A stretch of 64,000 bases of DNA from Deuterostichococcus epilithicus (GCA_033439295.1 JAVTLE010000008.1:2046001-2110000), one strand, 5' to 3'. Shown: positions 1 through 12,024, numbered from the stretch's first letter. Notes: generated by a model not told the origin, from the letters alone. Numbers and translations are program-made.

Positions 1-1647
1 ACCTGCAGTCGAAGGCGTCAGGGCTTCAGCGACTTGGTGCATCCTCCCCAGGAACACGTCTCAAGGCTGCGCCGCAGGAAGGGCAGCTGCAGCGGCACAC
101 AACCGCATGCCGGTGTGGATGTGCACAGTGCACATGGACGCGCAGGCGTCGACGCACATGGATCTCGGAGCCCATGACGATGTTGGGCTTATCATACGGT
201 TTGCCCTCCGCCTTGCGGCGGTCCTGCCAGCGGCGCTTGAGCGCCAGGCCGCCCAGCAGGATGGCCTCGCTGGAGCCAATGGTGGCGGTGCCCGTTGGCT
301 TCTGCGGGTCGTCCGCATGGAACAAGTCCGCCAGCATCGCCACGCAGCTGCAGATGGGAACAGGAGCCCGAGGTCAAACTTGCAGACGGTGTAGCTGCTT
401 AGGCGCTGCTGCAGGGTCGCGGCTGCCGTGCTGCCAGGTGCTGCGAGTCGTCTGTGTGGGACAGGTCCGCCGGCATCGCTGCGCGGCTGCAGGCCGGACG
501 AACAGAAAGGTGCTGATATTCGATGACAGCCGTCATTATCTGTGCCGGTTGGGGTGCTGCCGAATCGTGGTGTGCAGGTCGCGCACACCCCGAGATTGAG
601 CAGAGACTCGGCTGTTGATTTCTGATCCAACGCCGACTCACTTGTTCTGGATCTCCGTTGAGGACGGATACTCTGCCTCATCGATGTAGTTGACATTTCG
701 CGCCTCGTGTATGAGCTCATCGCACTCCGGCTGGGCCGCACAAACAGGGCTCCCGGTCAACCACATGTCCTACTGATCCGCATTCAGCATGTTGCAGAGC
801 ATGTGCCTGGCGATGGCAGCGTGTGCAGATGCTTCCTGACGGTCCAGGCTGAGTCAGGTTGTCAGGGGGCCAGGCTAGCGCACCTCCATCCATGTGGTCA
901 CAAAGGACGCCAGGTTCAGCCTGCGCTGATAAAAAAACAGGGAATCATTGGCTGCGACTGGCCTGCAGCGACTGCAACGCTGTGGCCTTGGCGCTCTGCG
1001 CCGCGCCGTCGGCAGTGGACTTCTGGAAAATATCTCTGGCAGATATTTGCGGCAAACTGGGCCGCCAGACGGCCGTGCACTTCGGACCTGGGGTTGGCGT
1101 CCAACATCCGCGCATCCCTGATGAGCTGCTGGGCCACCCTCGCCGGCATGCCAGATTTGGGGAACCTGCGATACCGCACGAAACCTGTTGACACCCTGGC
1201 GCCGTGATGCAAGGGCATGCGACACGAGATGCACTTGATCCCCGTTGTAACATGAGAAGGCAACTGAACACTCACTCATGCTTGTCCGCAGAGTTGACGA
1301 AGAACCGACTGCGCGCAAAACCATTCCGTGAACATCACATCCGCACATATCACGTCTGGAAAACTGTTGTGCGCTTGAACAGAATTAGTATATCGCAGGA
1401 GACGTCTGGGAGCAAGGCAATGATCTGTGGGCTGCAAGCGCTGCACAGGCATGCAGCATATTGTGAATGGTATATCATCTCTACTGCATCGCTCGGGCAC
1501 CAGGGCAGGTTCAACTCGCGCTTGAGCACCACACCTGGCGAACGCGGGCTCGCTGTAGTCCTCGAAATGTTGCGACACCTCCTCCAGCGTCTTCAGCTTC
1601 ACCACAGGTTGAGCCTGCGGTGCCGCCTGGGAGTTGCTGCTCGTCAT
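1..1647 (-). CDS. GAD: Glutamate decarboxylase, partial (C-terminal part beyond the left edge)
   Basis: PLP-dependent enzyme that converts glutamate to GABA and CO2 in the cytosol. Reading leftward, exon 1 (about 1647-1535) gives the N-terminus with ATG at 1647. An exon at about 1187-1088 encodes the segment with [11 protein letters not shown] and MLDANPR. One at about 925-881 encodes [12 protein letters not shown], one at about 737-641 encodes [20 protein letters not shown] and the STEIQNK motif, and one at about 346-158 encodes the [19 protein letters not shown] and [11 protein letters not shown] blocks. These match the conserved N-terminal third of plant and bacterial GADs in order. The PLP lysine and the C-terminal calmodulin-binding region, if present, lie outside the window. 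The joint between exon 1 and the 1187-1088 exon is out of phase as I read it, so a small exon is probably missing there. Intron 4 contains a decayed copy of the next exon (see the repeat at 440-490). The family call is secure. Confidence 0.9.
440..490 (-). repeat. Decayed intronic copy of the adjacent GAD exon
   Basis: Bases 441-490 align without gaps to 302-351, the start of the GAD exon that encodes [15 protein letters not shown]. By eye about 40 of 50 positions match and every difference is a transition. In the matching frame the copy still reads [15 protein letters not shown]. It lies 139 bases upstream (in transcript order) of the real exon and keeps the CTGCAG-like acceptor context. It no longer encodes the conserved GAD block after this point, so it is probably a pseudo-exon. 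Confidence 0.75.
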
Positions 1648-2718
1648 GTTGCCCCGGCTAAGTAATGCGCCAAGTGTCGTCGAGTCGAGGGGCTCGCGCA
1701 GGACAGCAGCAAGTGGTTAGGTTTAGCCAGGAAATGGATCAAAGCATCAATGACGGTGAAAGCGCTGTGACTTCCTCGCGATCTCAAAACAGTTGGACAG
1801 CCTGTCGGAAGCTGCCTCGCCTGTGCGCAAACTTCGCGTCCCTGTTCGCAAGAAGCGGTGAATTTTTGCGGCGGTGGGAGGAACGAAGAAACCGTACAGC
1901 CTGGCCCCTGGCGTTTAGGGCAGATTTGTCCTTTCAACCCGCCTTGAGACCATTGAGAGGGTTGTGCGATTGCCAACTCATCGATATCGCTTCCTTTGGA
2001 GCTGATCCAAGATGAGTTCCTGTGTGCATGCGCAAGGCTGATGGTATGCAGGATGCTGCTTGCAACACAAGGCCCGTGTGCGCACACATGAGGTCCAGCC
2101 TGCTGCTTGGGGCGGCGCTCCTGCTAGCCTCCTGCTGCTGCTCCTCCTTTGACTGCCTCGCTGATGTTGGCCGCTGCTGCCCTGCGGCTGCGCCTCGTCC
2201 TGCTGTCGCTGCTGTGCCGCAGGCTCCTGCCACTCATGCAATTGTGGCGATAGCAGTTGCCGTTCTGCAGGAGGCTGCTCAGCAGCGCGCCATGGAAGCG
2301 GGCACCACTGATGCCAGCTGCGGCTGCGCTCCCAGGCGCCGTCTCTACTTGGCGGGCTTTAACACTAGGATAATGCACCGCCAGCGGCGAATATTCTGAA
2401 CGTCTGCGAGCCTCTCCTTGCTTCGATCCCCTGCAACCACCCTTCAACTACACCTGCTCCTTCGATAGTTGACATCCTTGACAGGCATGCTCCAGCCCAC
2501 AATCTAGCAGGATCGGCTGGTATAGGGCTGCTACCGGCATATACCTTGGCCTTACCTGCCACTACTGGCATGTATCATATCATCTACCACAAGTGGCGAC
2601 TCATGACAACAGTTTATTTCATGGTAAGTTGAGAAACGAACACGTTCACATGAGGTTAAAACATCCCTTCATACTATTTTGTCCGCAGCTAACTGTGTGC
2701 ACTTATTAAACGCCAGAT
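1648..2718. other. Intergenic region, GAD promoter and 3' flank of the C2 gene
   Basis: No gene is supported here. An open frame on the + strand at 2022-2399 contains a hydrophobic leucine-rich stretch from an internal Met at about 2088, but it is cysteine-rich with biased composition, matches no family I know, and overlaps an equally long frame on the other strand. I treat it as chance. Confidence 0.5.
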
Positions 2719-5700
2719 CTACAGCCCGATCTTCTCGCCAGCTTTTTGCAGCACAGACGCTGTGGTGCTGCTCTTCTGGGTCATCTTGTCGGCGTCGTAC
2801 GTCTCGGCTCCTGCATGGCAGCGCAGCTTCTGTAAGTAAGGTCCTTTCGACAAGCTTGCATTTGGAAAAAAGGTGGATAAACAAAACCCCCTTGCTCGTT
2901 TCTGACGGTTCAACTCAGGTTTCAACTCGAGTGCGCACCCGACACAAGTTTGTGGTCGGCGTGGGCGTGCAAAAAATGTGTGTCAGAAGCCTTGTCGGCC
3001 TGCTCGCCGTGCCATTTCGCCTTCTGCCAAAGTTCCTCCTTCCGCGCTTGAGCCAGGTCCACCTGCTCCTTGGCCATGCCCAGCTTGCGGTGCAGCTCCT
3101 CTGTCACCTGATTGCATGCGCGAGCAAGAACCTCAAGATGCCGAAAACAGCGCTCAAGTGGGAAACTGTGCAGCAAAACACAAGCTCCAGCATGGCTGCC
3201 CTTGATGTATGGAAGAGTGCAGCAGTGTGTTTCAGCAGTCAAGCGTGGCTATGTGGACAAGCTTCGTAGTAGGGGTGGTGACGGCAGCGTTTCCCTGGCC
3301 GCTCGTTGGCGGCATGCATGAGCCTTGGTCATCGCACGCTGTCGAGCACGTGCGCCAAACGGTGTAAAGACCACGCACCTCCTTCTGGTGGTCGTAGCTG
3401 GAGGTCTCCTTGCGGACCTTCTCTTGCAGCGGCGCCTGCTGCGCCTGCGCCTGGCTCAGAGCCTGGGCGGCGGCGCCCGCGGCGCGCTCCTTCTCGTCGA
3501 TCACCTGCTGCGACTGCAGGCATGCGAGAACACACGACTGAGTCCAGTCCAGGGGAATGCTCGAGTGCCTGAGAACGGCAAGGCAGCACAAAGTGCCACC
3601 TTCCAACGCTGCAACACTTGCAAGTGAACCAACATTGTAGTTGACGGACAGCATCCTCAGGAGGCCGAGCGACACAGCAACGCACAGCACAAGGGATCCC
3701 GACGGCGCCCGACAGGTGGGCTGCAAGGGACGCCCAGCGCAGGAGCACACGGCGGAAACCCAAACGGAGAACGTGCGGTGCAGACGATATACCCATGATG
3801 ACATCTGATAACATGCGCTCACCGCCTGCAGCTCTGCCTCCTTGCGCGCGGCGGCGTCGGACAGCTGGTTGGCGTTGGCCAGGCTGGCCTCGGTCTGCTC
3901 CTTGAGCACGCCGATGCGCCTGCGGTGCTCCGCCAGGGTCGCCTGCACCTCCCCGACCTCTGCCTCCAGGCCGCCCAGCTCGCCGCGGCGCGCCTCAGCA
4001 TCAGCGGCCTGCGCCAGGGAGACACATGTCAGGGAGCCACATGCCAGCGTCTCAGGGTCGGAAGAGTGAGGTCGACGGGCACAGCAGCGGCGTGCAAGCA
4101 GCCGCAGCGGCAGCATGCTGCCTCCCGTCACGCCGGTGGTCACGCGCCATGAAACAGCAGGGTTTTAGGACGCTCCGGCCCTGCCAGAGCCACATGTCAA
4201 GCCCAGAGGGTTGCTTAGCATGATTGCAGAGGGGTTGAGATTGAAAGTAGGCACCTTGCGACGGGCCATCTCCTCCATCTCCTCCATGTCGGTGCTCGTG
4301 TTGGTGAACTCCGCGTTGTGCGTCTGCAGCAGCGCCTCCATCTCCCGCTCTTTGGCCTCCATCTGCGCCCGGCGCCGCTGGTGGTCCGCTAGCTCCGCCT
4401 GGATGTGCGAGAACTCCTCCTGCGGGAGGTCATGGAAAGGTCATCACTGAAGGGCAATCAGTAAGGCTTTTTGGGCAGGGTTGCAGCGCTCACTCCCTGC
4501 TGCCCAGACGGCGTGCAGCAGGCAGCAGGACGGTGGCAGCAGCGGTGGCCGCCACACCGCCGCAGGGTGCCCTCTCGGGCGACAAGTGGATGTGTGCGGC
4601 ACATGTGCCATGCGACGGCGACATCCGCAGGGCTGCCAGACAGGCACGGCAGCGGCGCGGGGACCGCGAAGCGGCGCACCTGCAGGGAGCGGTGGCGGTT
4701 GCGCTTGGGCTCCAGCTCAGCGAGCGCGGCCTGGTGGGAGCGGTCGGCGTCAGAGTGCAGGCCCTGGAGGCGCGCCAGCTCCGCATCCAGCGTTGCCAGC
4801 CACGACTGGTGCAGCTTGGTCTCGTTGACCTCGGCATCCAGCGCCTCGCCCTGCGGATTTTGTGGGAAGTTACCAAGATCAGGGCAGACGCGCCACGTGG
4901 AACAGTGGCAAGAATGCCAGCAGGGGACACTCAGTCAGCCTTTCCTTGATGTCAAGGCAGCTGGAGGAGGAGGATGCGGGTTGCCGGGTGGTGCGGCCAG
5001 GCAGGAATGCAGCCCTGGCGGCCAGGGCTGCCGACGCGAGCCCGTGCCAACTGTCCAGCAGCGCCCGCTGTCGACGAGCATTTCACTGGCGGGCGGCGTG
5101 CAAAGGGCGCTTGCCTTCTCGTTGACGGCGGCGCGCAGCGCGTTGGCCTCCTGCTGCAGGGTGTCCACCTCCTGAGCCTTGCCGCTGATGCGCTTCTTGT
5201 GCGACTCGTACGCCTCGGTGTTACGCGCAAAGGCGGCGCGCTTCGCCTCCAGGTCCAGCGCTGCCAGGCGCTCCTGTTTCCAGCGATGGTGTCCAGTTGC
5301 ATCAGCATAGAAGCAGGCAGAAGCCAAGCACTGCTTTCCCAGCCACATGCGCAAGGTTCCGTGAAGGCCTGAATCAAACGGTGCCGAGCCCACACAATTG
5401 GACGGCAGCGGTCATGCCGCAGTGTCGGGGCCGATTACAAAATCAGTATGGAGGTCCGGCGGAGAATCAACACTGCAGCTACTCCAGCCAATTGCGGCCA
5501 TGCCAGGCCAGGTGCTAGAGAGGCACAGGAGCGTGAAAAGCGGACAGCACGCACCTGGATGGCCATGTGCTCGCGGCGGGCCATCTCAAATCCGCGGGTG
5601 GCGTCCTGCGCCGCCAGCATCTTCTCGTGTGTGATGCGGGAGGTCTCCTCCACGATCTTGGCCTGCTTGCGCGCAGCCTGCGCCGCCTCTAGCGACTTCT

Positions 5701-8526
5701 GCCAGTGGTCGTCCGACGACTCCAGGTCCACCGCCTTCTGCAGCAGGTGAAGATAGGAACCGATTTCAGACAGCAAGAGGTGTGTTTCAAGTTGATGTGT
5801 CGGAGACCCTGGAGGTCATGGTCGACCAGCAGGCCACTCGCGCCGCCGACTGCAGACAGAGCACCAAGGCCGCTTGCTGTATCAGAGGCGGGACAACTGG
5901 TTGTTATGGTGGCTAAAAGTGGCTAAAAGGAGGACGCAGGAAGGAGATGTTGCAGGAAGCCAGAGGAGAAACGCACGCCACCGCCGCTGGAGTAGAACTC
6001 GGACGACTCCTTGACGTCACGGTCGTTAGTCTCATTGACGCGGCGGGTGGTGGTGGTCTCTACGCCGCCGGCGCCAAACGTCGTGCCGGTCTGGCTGCTG
6101 GACTGATTGCCGCTGCCGCCGCCCATGCCGCCGCCAACGCCTTCGGTCACCAGGTTGCCTGTCTGGCCGCTCGACTGACCACCGGTCGCCGGGCCCTGCA
6201 GCACGAAGGGAGGAAACACTGCGGATCGATTGGAAGTGACACAGCATTGACAAGCTGCTGTCGACTGGCTTTCAACATGCACTTGCACACCAGGCCCACG
6301 ATCCATGCATGCGCTAGCTTCAGTTAGTATTGAGTTCCCGCAGGCCCAGGCAGACAGGGCAACCCTAACACCTTATGACAAGACCTGCCGTCAGAGTGCA
6401 GGCCAATCTGATATTAGACTTGCAAGAGCGGTGATGCATACCATGTACCGCCGCGAAGCGGGCGCAAATGCCTGGAAGAATAGGACAAGTTGTCACCGTG
6501 TGCAGGTGCGCGGTCTCGCCGTCGCGGGTGGTGTCGCCCTGGTGGCCGTAAGCAGCACCGGCAGCAGCGCCCGCAGCAAGCGCGGCGTCGCGTCCCTGGT
6601 GGTTCTGCGTCATCGACTAGCATCATAATCAGTGCGATGACACCAGCGGCAACAGCTGCATGCGAAATGTTGCTGCTTGCCAGGCAGCCTGCTACCGATC
6701 GATGCTGGAGGAAATGAAAAGAAACCTGCACCTGCTGCAGCCCGGTCTGATCGCCAGAAATGGTGTTGGTGCCCTGGTTGTCGTAGGGCCTAGCAGCGAC
6801 GCCCGACTGGCCCTCGCGCGTGGTGCCCTGCAGCAGTTCAGACAGTGTGTGTTAAGGCAAGCTTGGCCCCACAACGCTGGCTGCCACGCACTGCAAATGC
6901 TGCGTGGCAGTTCATAGAGCACACGCCACATCACTGCAACCCTCGAGGCTGCACATTCACTTCAAACCAGTGCCAGACAAGAGCATGCAAAGCGCAGTAC
7001 CTTGTGCAGGTTCGCAGTGCTGCCGTCGCGGCTGTCGTGCGTGTCGTGCGTGCGAGCTGCGGCGACAGCGTCCTTGTCGTGCGTCTTGTCCTGTACAACA
7101 AGGTCCAGCCTGTTGCAACTATGCATCCCCAGAGTGACGTGCACATCCAGGTATGCAGTTCTGTTCGACGTCAGCATTACGGGACAGGTAAGTATGGCCG
7201 GTTTGGAAGCCTCTGTACCTTGTGCAGGTGCGCAGTCGCGCCATCGCGGCCGCTGTCGGTCATGTCCCGGTCCTGGTGGTGGCCAGCGGCGGCGGCGCTC
7301 GCCGCCCGGCCACGCCAGCTGCGCCGGCGGCCTGGCCCACGCCTGTGCCGTCGCCGCTGCCGAAGCTGCCGGCCTGCTCCTCCTGGGCCTTGAATTTAAG
7401 CTGGCCGGACTCCTTGCCCTTCTTGTCGTACAGTGGCACGGTGTGCTGCTGCCCGGTGCCCAGCTCGACCATGGGGATCTTGCCCTCACCTGCAGGTCGG
7501 CAGCGTTGCACACGCAAGGTCAGCAATGGGCACTTTGCACTGTGTTCTGACCAAAACTCTCTTGAGAACTGCGATGGGATGTGGCCTTTCGCGAATGATG
7601 TTGGTCGGGCTTGAAGGATACAGTCGCTATCCAGCGTTCAGAGAGATTGTGTATATGTGATATGTGATGAAACCACTGTCTTGGGACGCTGGTGAGCGAG
7701 CCCTGCACATGCAAGGTGAGGTGCGGCACACACACCCAGGGACGAGTCCTTGAGCAGCGAGTTCTTGTTCCAGGCGTGCACGAGCAGCTCCGGGTGCTCG
7801 CCGCGGTCATGCAGTCGGTAACCCTCCTCCGCCGGCCAGACGGGGTTCACGCCACCGGACTTGATAGTCTGCAATACGTTACAAGCCTCCTGGCAGTCAG
7901 CAATCGCACGGCCGTACAGGTTGCAGGCCCAGCACCATAGACTCTCATCAGGTTGTGGAGAGGCACCAGTTCGATCGCCTATTGGCCCATCCCCGCCAGC
8001 GTATTGGACCGCGTTGGCTGGAAGGTGAAGTGTAGCTGGGTGCGAATCGATTCGATGCGACCCGAACGCATGGTGCGGAACCTCGCCGCTGAGAATGCAT
8101 GCGATTGGTTGAACAACTTGATGACTGTGGAAGCGGGCAAGTTGGGCTGTGAAGCCGCATACGTCAGCGCCTCACAGCTCAGCGATGCGGACCCATAACA
8201 CGGCTTGCAGGAATCCTCACCTTGGTTGTCACCGTGTCACCCGACAGCGTGAGTGTGAAGTAGGGATCCTGGCTGCCAATGAGGTCATGGTCCTGCATGC
8301 ATCGTGAAAGCCAGGAGTTTATGCGCAGGCTGGCGCTGTGCGTGTACTGGAAGTGCAAGCCTGCAAACAATGGCGGACACCAGAGGAGCGATTGACATCG
8401 ACACGTTTGAAGGAATATACAGACCTTGGCGAACGTTGCGGATAGCCCGCTGATGATTAAAGTGCGCTCCTGGAAGCCCTGCGAACCGGGCGTCTGTCCA
8501 GCGGACTGCGCCATACTTATTTCCAA
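2719..8526 (-). CDS. C2-domain protein with repeat-bearing linker and long C-terminal coiled coil
   Basis: Probable membrane- or calcium-responsive scaffold; the exact role is unknown. The N-terminal exons (about 8526-8425, 8294-8221, 7874-7737, 7487-7213) form a C2 domain: QERTLIISGLSA, then DLIGSQDPYFTLTLSG, GGVNPVW, LLVHAWNKNSLLKD and VPLYDKKGKESGQLKF, the last resembling plant SRC2-type C2 proteins. Four linker exons follow, three of them ending in a similar unit (GATAHLHK, GSTANLHK, GETAHLHT). Then come a Gly/Ser/Thr-rich exon (about 6200-5980) and about seven exons (5743 to 2719) of Ala/Glu/Gln-rich heptad-like coiled coil ending LQKAGEKIGL. The C2 half and the coiled-coil half join in phase 0 at 5980/5743, which is why I call one gene. 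One intron uses a GC donor (see findings). The exon at 7487-7213 seems to need a one-base shift near 7300-7270 to reach its repeat unit. Start could be the ATG at 8526 or the one at 8514. Confidence 0.75.
7002..7290 (-). repeat. Repeated exon units ending in an (A/N)HLHK-like motif
   Basis: Exon ends at about 7213 (GRDGATAHLHK), 7002 (SRDGSTANLHK) and 6500 (TRDGETAHLHT) are alike in both protein and DNA. Each unit ends exactly at a splice donor. This looks like exon duplication within the C2 gene rather than tandem repeats inside one exon. The third unit lies outside this interval, at about 6500-6560. Confidence 0.65.
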
Positions 8527-8865
8527 TCTCAGAAGTATTGATCCAATTTATGTGCGTGCTCGAAAAGTCAAGATATAGGCGCGTCACAAACTTGTAGCTT
8601 GACGGCAGGCGCAGTTGTTGAACGCACTCGTTTGAGCCTCCTGCTGGCAGCCAGGGTGAAGCTGCATCCTACTAATGACCTGGAAGCAGTGCAAACTGTA
8701 CTGCAGCCTGAATCAATGACTTCCGAAATTCATCTTCTTTCCGTAAAGGAGATTGAGTGATGGAACTGATCTCCGCAAAACAAATGAGCATAACAAGACT
8801 GTTTTGCTGTTGCGGCGACTGCGGCGGCGCACGCCCGCAGTAAGGGATGCACGATATCATGTCCA

Positions 8866-9911
8866 TTAAGCTCCGGCGCTGTCCGTCTTGGAGGCGGCGT
8901 AGATGCGCCAGGCTGCCAGCCAGCAGGTCGCGTTCCCCAGCACCGTGAATCCCGCCTACGTGCGCACATGCGACTGCTGTGCAACGACAGCACCACTTGC
9001 GGCCTGCTTGACAGCCTTGCTGTGAACATCCATTCGAAATGCTCCGGCCCCTCCCCAGATCAAGTGACCGTCGTGCTGCCAGCTCGCTCTATCAGGCTTG
9101 CTCATCAGGCAGATGCAAGCAAGCTTGCCTGGAGAGCCACGAGGACGTCCAAGTCCGGGGAGTTGTAGAAGAAGTGGTGTGTGCATGCGCACAGAGCGCC
9201 CGCCAGCAGCGGCATCATGCCCCATGTCAGCCCCTTCCAGCGCGGCTCCCCTGCAAAGGCAGCACAGGGCATTCTTCAATGATGTGCAGCATTCAGGCTG
9301 GGCTGGCACCGTGCTGTTCAGGCATCAGAGTCGCATCAAGCGTGCCACACTCTTGCTTGCCGTCACACCTGAGGCATCCGCATAGCGCCACACCAGCGCC
9401 ATGGCCGCAGTCCACTCGATGACGCTAGACACATGGATCGCCCACGTCGGCAGAGAGAGCGCGTTCTTCGGCTCTGCGTGCAGGCCCAGCGCCACGGCTG
9501 GCAGGCTGCACAGCGGCAGGGCCGCTGCGGCCGCCAAGCACCCCAGCGCTGTCGACACCAGCAACGGCCGTTCGGCGGCACCTTGGGACCGCAGCTGTAA
9601 GGGGTCATCCGCCTACAGGTGGCAAGTGCGTCTATGTTGATGCGAGACTGATTGTACATGTCAATGCTTGTTGCCGTCGTGGATGCTGCAACAACTTGCC
9701 TGTGACGCCCCGGCGCAGTGTCTGGATTCTGGTGCGTTAACGCCCTCGCAACTGCTCCGATGCATCCCCTCTGGTTTTGCAGCTGTGCCTGCACCGAAGG
9801 CTCGTCGTGGTCTGCATGTGCTCTGGCGCTGCGGCAGTACTGGGCAGGCAAGCTGCACCCGCAAGGTCGCGGTGCCGTGCATTGCTGCTGACTGATTGAC
9901 GATAGCTGACA
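8866..9911 (-). CDS. Ycf49-like (DUF2499) membrane protein, probably plastid-targeted
   Basis: Homologue of the Ycf49/DUF2499 family, small multi-pass proteins of plastids and cyanobacteria whose function is not established. The core exon (about 9600-9370) holds a hydrophobic stretch, then LSLPTWAIHVSSVIEWTAAM and VWRYADAS. The next exon (about 9251-9129) has PRWKGLTWGMMPLLAGALCA followed by CTHHFFYN and LDVLVALQ, and the last exon (about 8954-8866) has FTVLGNATCWLAAWRIYAAS and a stop. These blocks match the family in order. The upstream exon from ATG 9911 is rich in Arg, Ser and Ala and looks like a transit peptide, but the start is inferred. The intron after LVALQ uses a GCAAGC donor. Divergent from the CREST gene to the right. 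Confidence 0.75.
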
Positions 9912-10413
9912 TTCTTCGACGTTCAAGATTCGCAACTGTCGGCGTCAATGAAGTAAAACCATCCAGCAAAACGCCGATGAGCTTGGTGAAGCGGGTGAGT
10001 GCTCATTGATGACGCGGGGGAGCGTGTGCCATCACGCGCAGCAGATCTCTCGGTGATGCCGAAGCATATTCGCCGTGATATTGCCTCAAGCACGGTTGAC
10101 GCGCGTGATCGTTTGGCCAGCATTGTGTTCACGACGACTACCTTAGCGTCTACAAGGGTCCGGTCAGTCTTGCGGCGTATTGAAACAGCCAGTCAGCAAT
10201 CGCTCCGTTGAGGTGTTTCAGTTGCAGGTGCAGCCCGGTCGACGGCCGTGATTGCCTCTTCACAGGAATCTCGGAGCCTGAAGTTGAAAGCCTTGAGCCT
10301 TGAGCTTTAAGTTATAGTCGTTAAGGAGAGGTCTCGAAAGCCTCCCAAACTAGATATACGCGTGTTGATCTGGTGGTGGGTACTCTGTTCAAGTCAGCAG
10401 CACCAGCCTTGCG
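9912..10413. other. Divergent intergenic region between Ycf49-like and CREST genes
   Basis: About 0.5 kb between two gene starts pointing away from each other. I see no further gene. It should hold both promoters, or a shared one. Confidence 0.45.
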
Positions 10414-11618
10414 ATGATGCAGCAGCAGCTGATACACCGACCGTCCGAGGGCGTGCACCAGAGCGTCGCGCTTGGCGCCGCAGTACTCTGCATGACAGCC
10501 GCGACGCACCAGCTGTGCAGCGGGCTCGGCAGTGCAGCCAATTCAAGCAGACGCAGCCGGATGATGCGGCGTGTGGAAGCACTGAGGATGCAGCACCCGT
10601 CTGTGATGGCAGCCGCAGCTGCGCCACCAGTCGATGCGGACAGTACCGCACATCTGCGCCTGCCGCTGCTCAGAAACGCCCTCCAGCCCAAGGTGGCTTG
10701 CTGGCATTGCCCCGCATAATCACGTACCGCTATCCGCGCGGAGGGCGACCGTTAAAACCTGAAAAGCTCATCAACACCCGGCTACAGTAATCATGCTGGA
10801 ACATGTGATCAGCAATCATGCATGATGCAGGGGCCCGGCAGCAACGATCGCTCGACAGCGGAGCGGCTCCTGAACGTCTTCACCTCCGTCCCCTTCCTGG
10901 TGGTCGGCCATGAGCTCGTCAGGTGCAAGCTGGGCGCACATTGCAAAGCTTGCGTTTTGTCGTTATGATCGACCCCCCCTCACCGCACCATGCCGAGCTC
11001 GACCCTCAGCCTGCTGCATCTGCAGGGCGAAGGACAGCTCGCCGGAGGTGCGCCAAGTCGGTGCCAGCCTGATGCTGGCGGGAGGGACGGCCTGCACGTA
11101 CCATGCCACCAACCCCGGCAAGCAGACCAAGTTGCGCACTGTCCTGCGCAAGCTCGACTACTGGACCGTGAGCCTGGCGACAGCCGCGCTGGTCCGTGCG
11201 GCCGGATCCCAGGTAGTTCTTTTGCTTCGATTGGGGTCTTGCTGGGCGCTTCCCTGCATTAGCTGGTCAGAGCTTGCTTCGTTGTCAGTTCCGAATATGC
11301 GGCTGAAGCCTGGGTCATCTTGGTCACCCACAGGTGTCGCAGCTGACGTCCCTCAGCAGCCTGCTGTTCGTGCCCATGCGGCCCACGGCAGTGACACTGT
11401 CCAACATCACGTCAGTGGAGCTGCAGCTCGCCAGGCATGCGCTTAGCAAGCCAGTGCTTCGGCCGGCCTACTGCAGGCATGTGCTGGCCCTGGCCGCGGG
11501 CGGCGCCTGCTTCGCGGGAGAGTCCACCGCCATCGAGCACAATGTCATGTGTGTGCATGCGTTGTGGCACTGTCTCGCGGCATATGCTGTGGCAAGCGGA
11601 GCCAAAATGCTTGCATGA
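10414..11618 (+). CDS. CREST-superfamily (PAQR/ceramidase/Per1-like) integral membrane protein
   Basis: Four exons are readable: about 10414-10696 (N-terminal, Arg/Ser/Ala-rich), 10831-10921 (ERLLNVFTSVPFLVVGHELV), 11029-11213 (ASLMLAGGTACTYHA, then LRKLDYWTVSLATAALV) and 11336-11618 (SLSSLLFVPMRPTAVTLSN, then CVHALWHCLAAYAVASGAK, stop). The pattern of a YH pair, then an Asp in LDYW, then HxxxH in HALWH on hydrophobic segments is the signature of the CREST membrane hydrolase superfamily, where these residues bind a metal. Substrate cannot be told: alkaline ceramidase-, hemolysin III- or PGAP3-like roles are all possible. The phase of the 10921/11029 junction checks (AG plus G gives Arg). Start is the first Met of the open exon; an upstream exon is possible. 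Confidence 0.55.
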
Positions 11619-12024
11619 TATGATGAATGTACAATTAGCATCACATGTCAGATACTGGGAGGTCCTGTACTTGTATGTGGTCCGCCATCGGTTTGTAGGC
11701 AATCAGGCAGGCAGGCAGAGGCTCATGGACCGCACATCCTGTCTGCGAAGCAGCTGATTGTGCCGAAGAGTTCAGGTCCGAATTCTGAGTTGGATCAAAT
11801 GTCACTGTAAGACTTTGATTGCAGGCAGGTCGGTAACAAGGCAAGTCGGCCAATTCTAAAATCCAGCATTTGGAAAACCCGTTCGGTCGATAGTTTAATG
11901 AAGCATTGTTGAAGGCCAGAGCAACGCTCGAAGTCCGCAGCATTACTAGAGCGGATCAATATCAGAGGTGCAAAAGCTGCTGAGCGTGCATCAATTGTGA
12001 TTCACGTGGTTTGCTGAGTCGCGC
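11619..12024. other. Convergent intergenic region
   Basis: 3' flanks of the CREST gene (+) and the Psb27-like gene (-). No gene seen. It contains a TGTAA candidate poly(A) signal for the + strand gene. Confidence 0.5.
11806..11810 (+). terminator. Candidate TGTAA polyadenylation signal (CREST gene)
   Basis: TGTAA is the usual chlorophyte poly(A) signal. This copy lies about 190 bases after the stop at 11618 on the same strand. A pentamer can easily occur by chance. Confidence 0.35.

Noticed and set aside
2022-2399. A small secreted Cys/Ala-rich protein on the + strand
   Set aside because: No homology, biased composition, and an equally long frame on the opposite strand in the GAD promoter region.
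3232-4143. A 303-codon - strand frame as a separate gene
   Set aside because: It contains two coiled-coil exons of the C2 gene joined through an unspliced intron. The intronic part is Cys/Leu-rich and unlike the flanks.
9120-9255. A frameshift in the Ycf49-like gene at CTHHFFYN
   Set aside because: On re-reading the reverse complement across the line break, GCA TGC ACA CAC CAC TTC TTC reads through without any shift. My first reading had dropped two bases.
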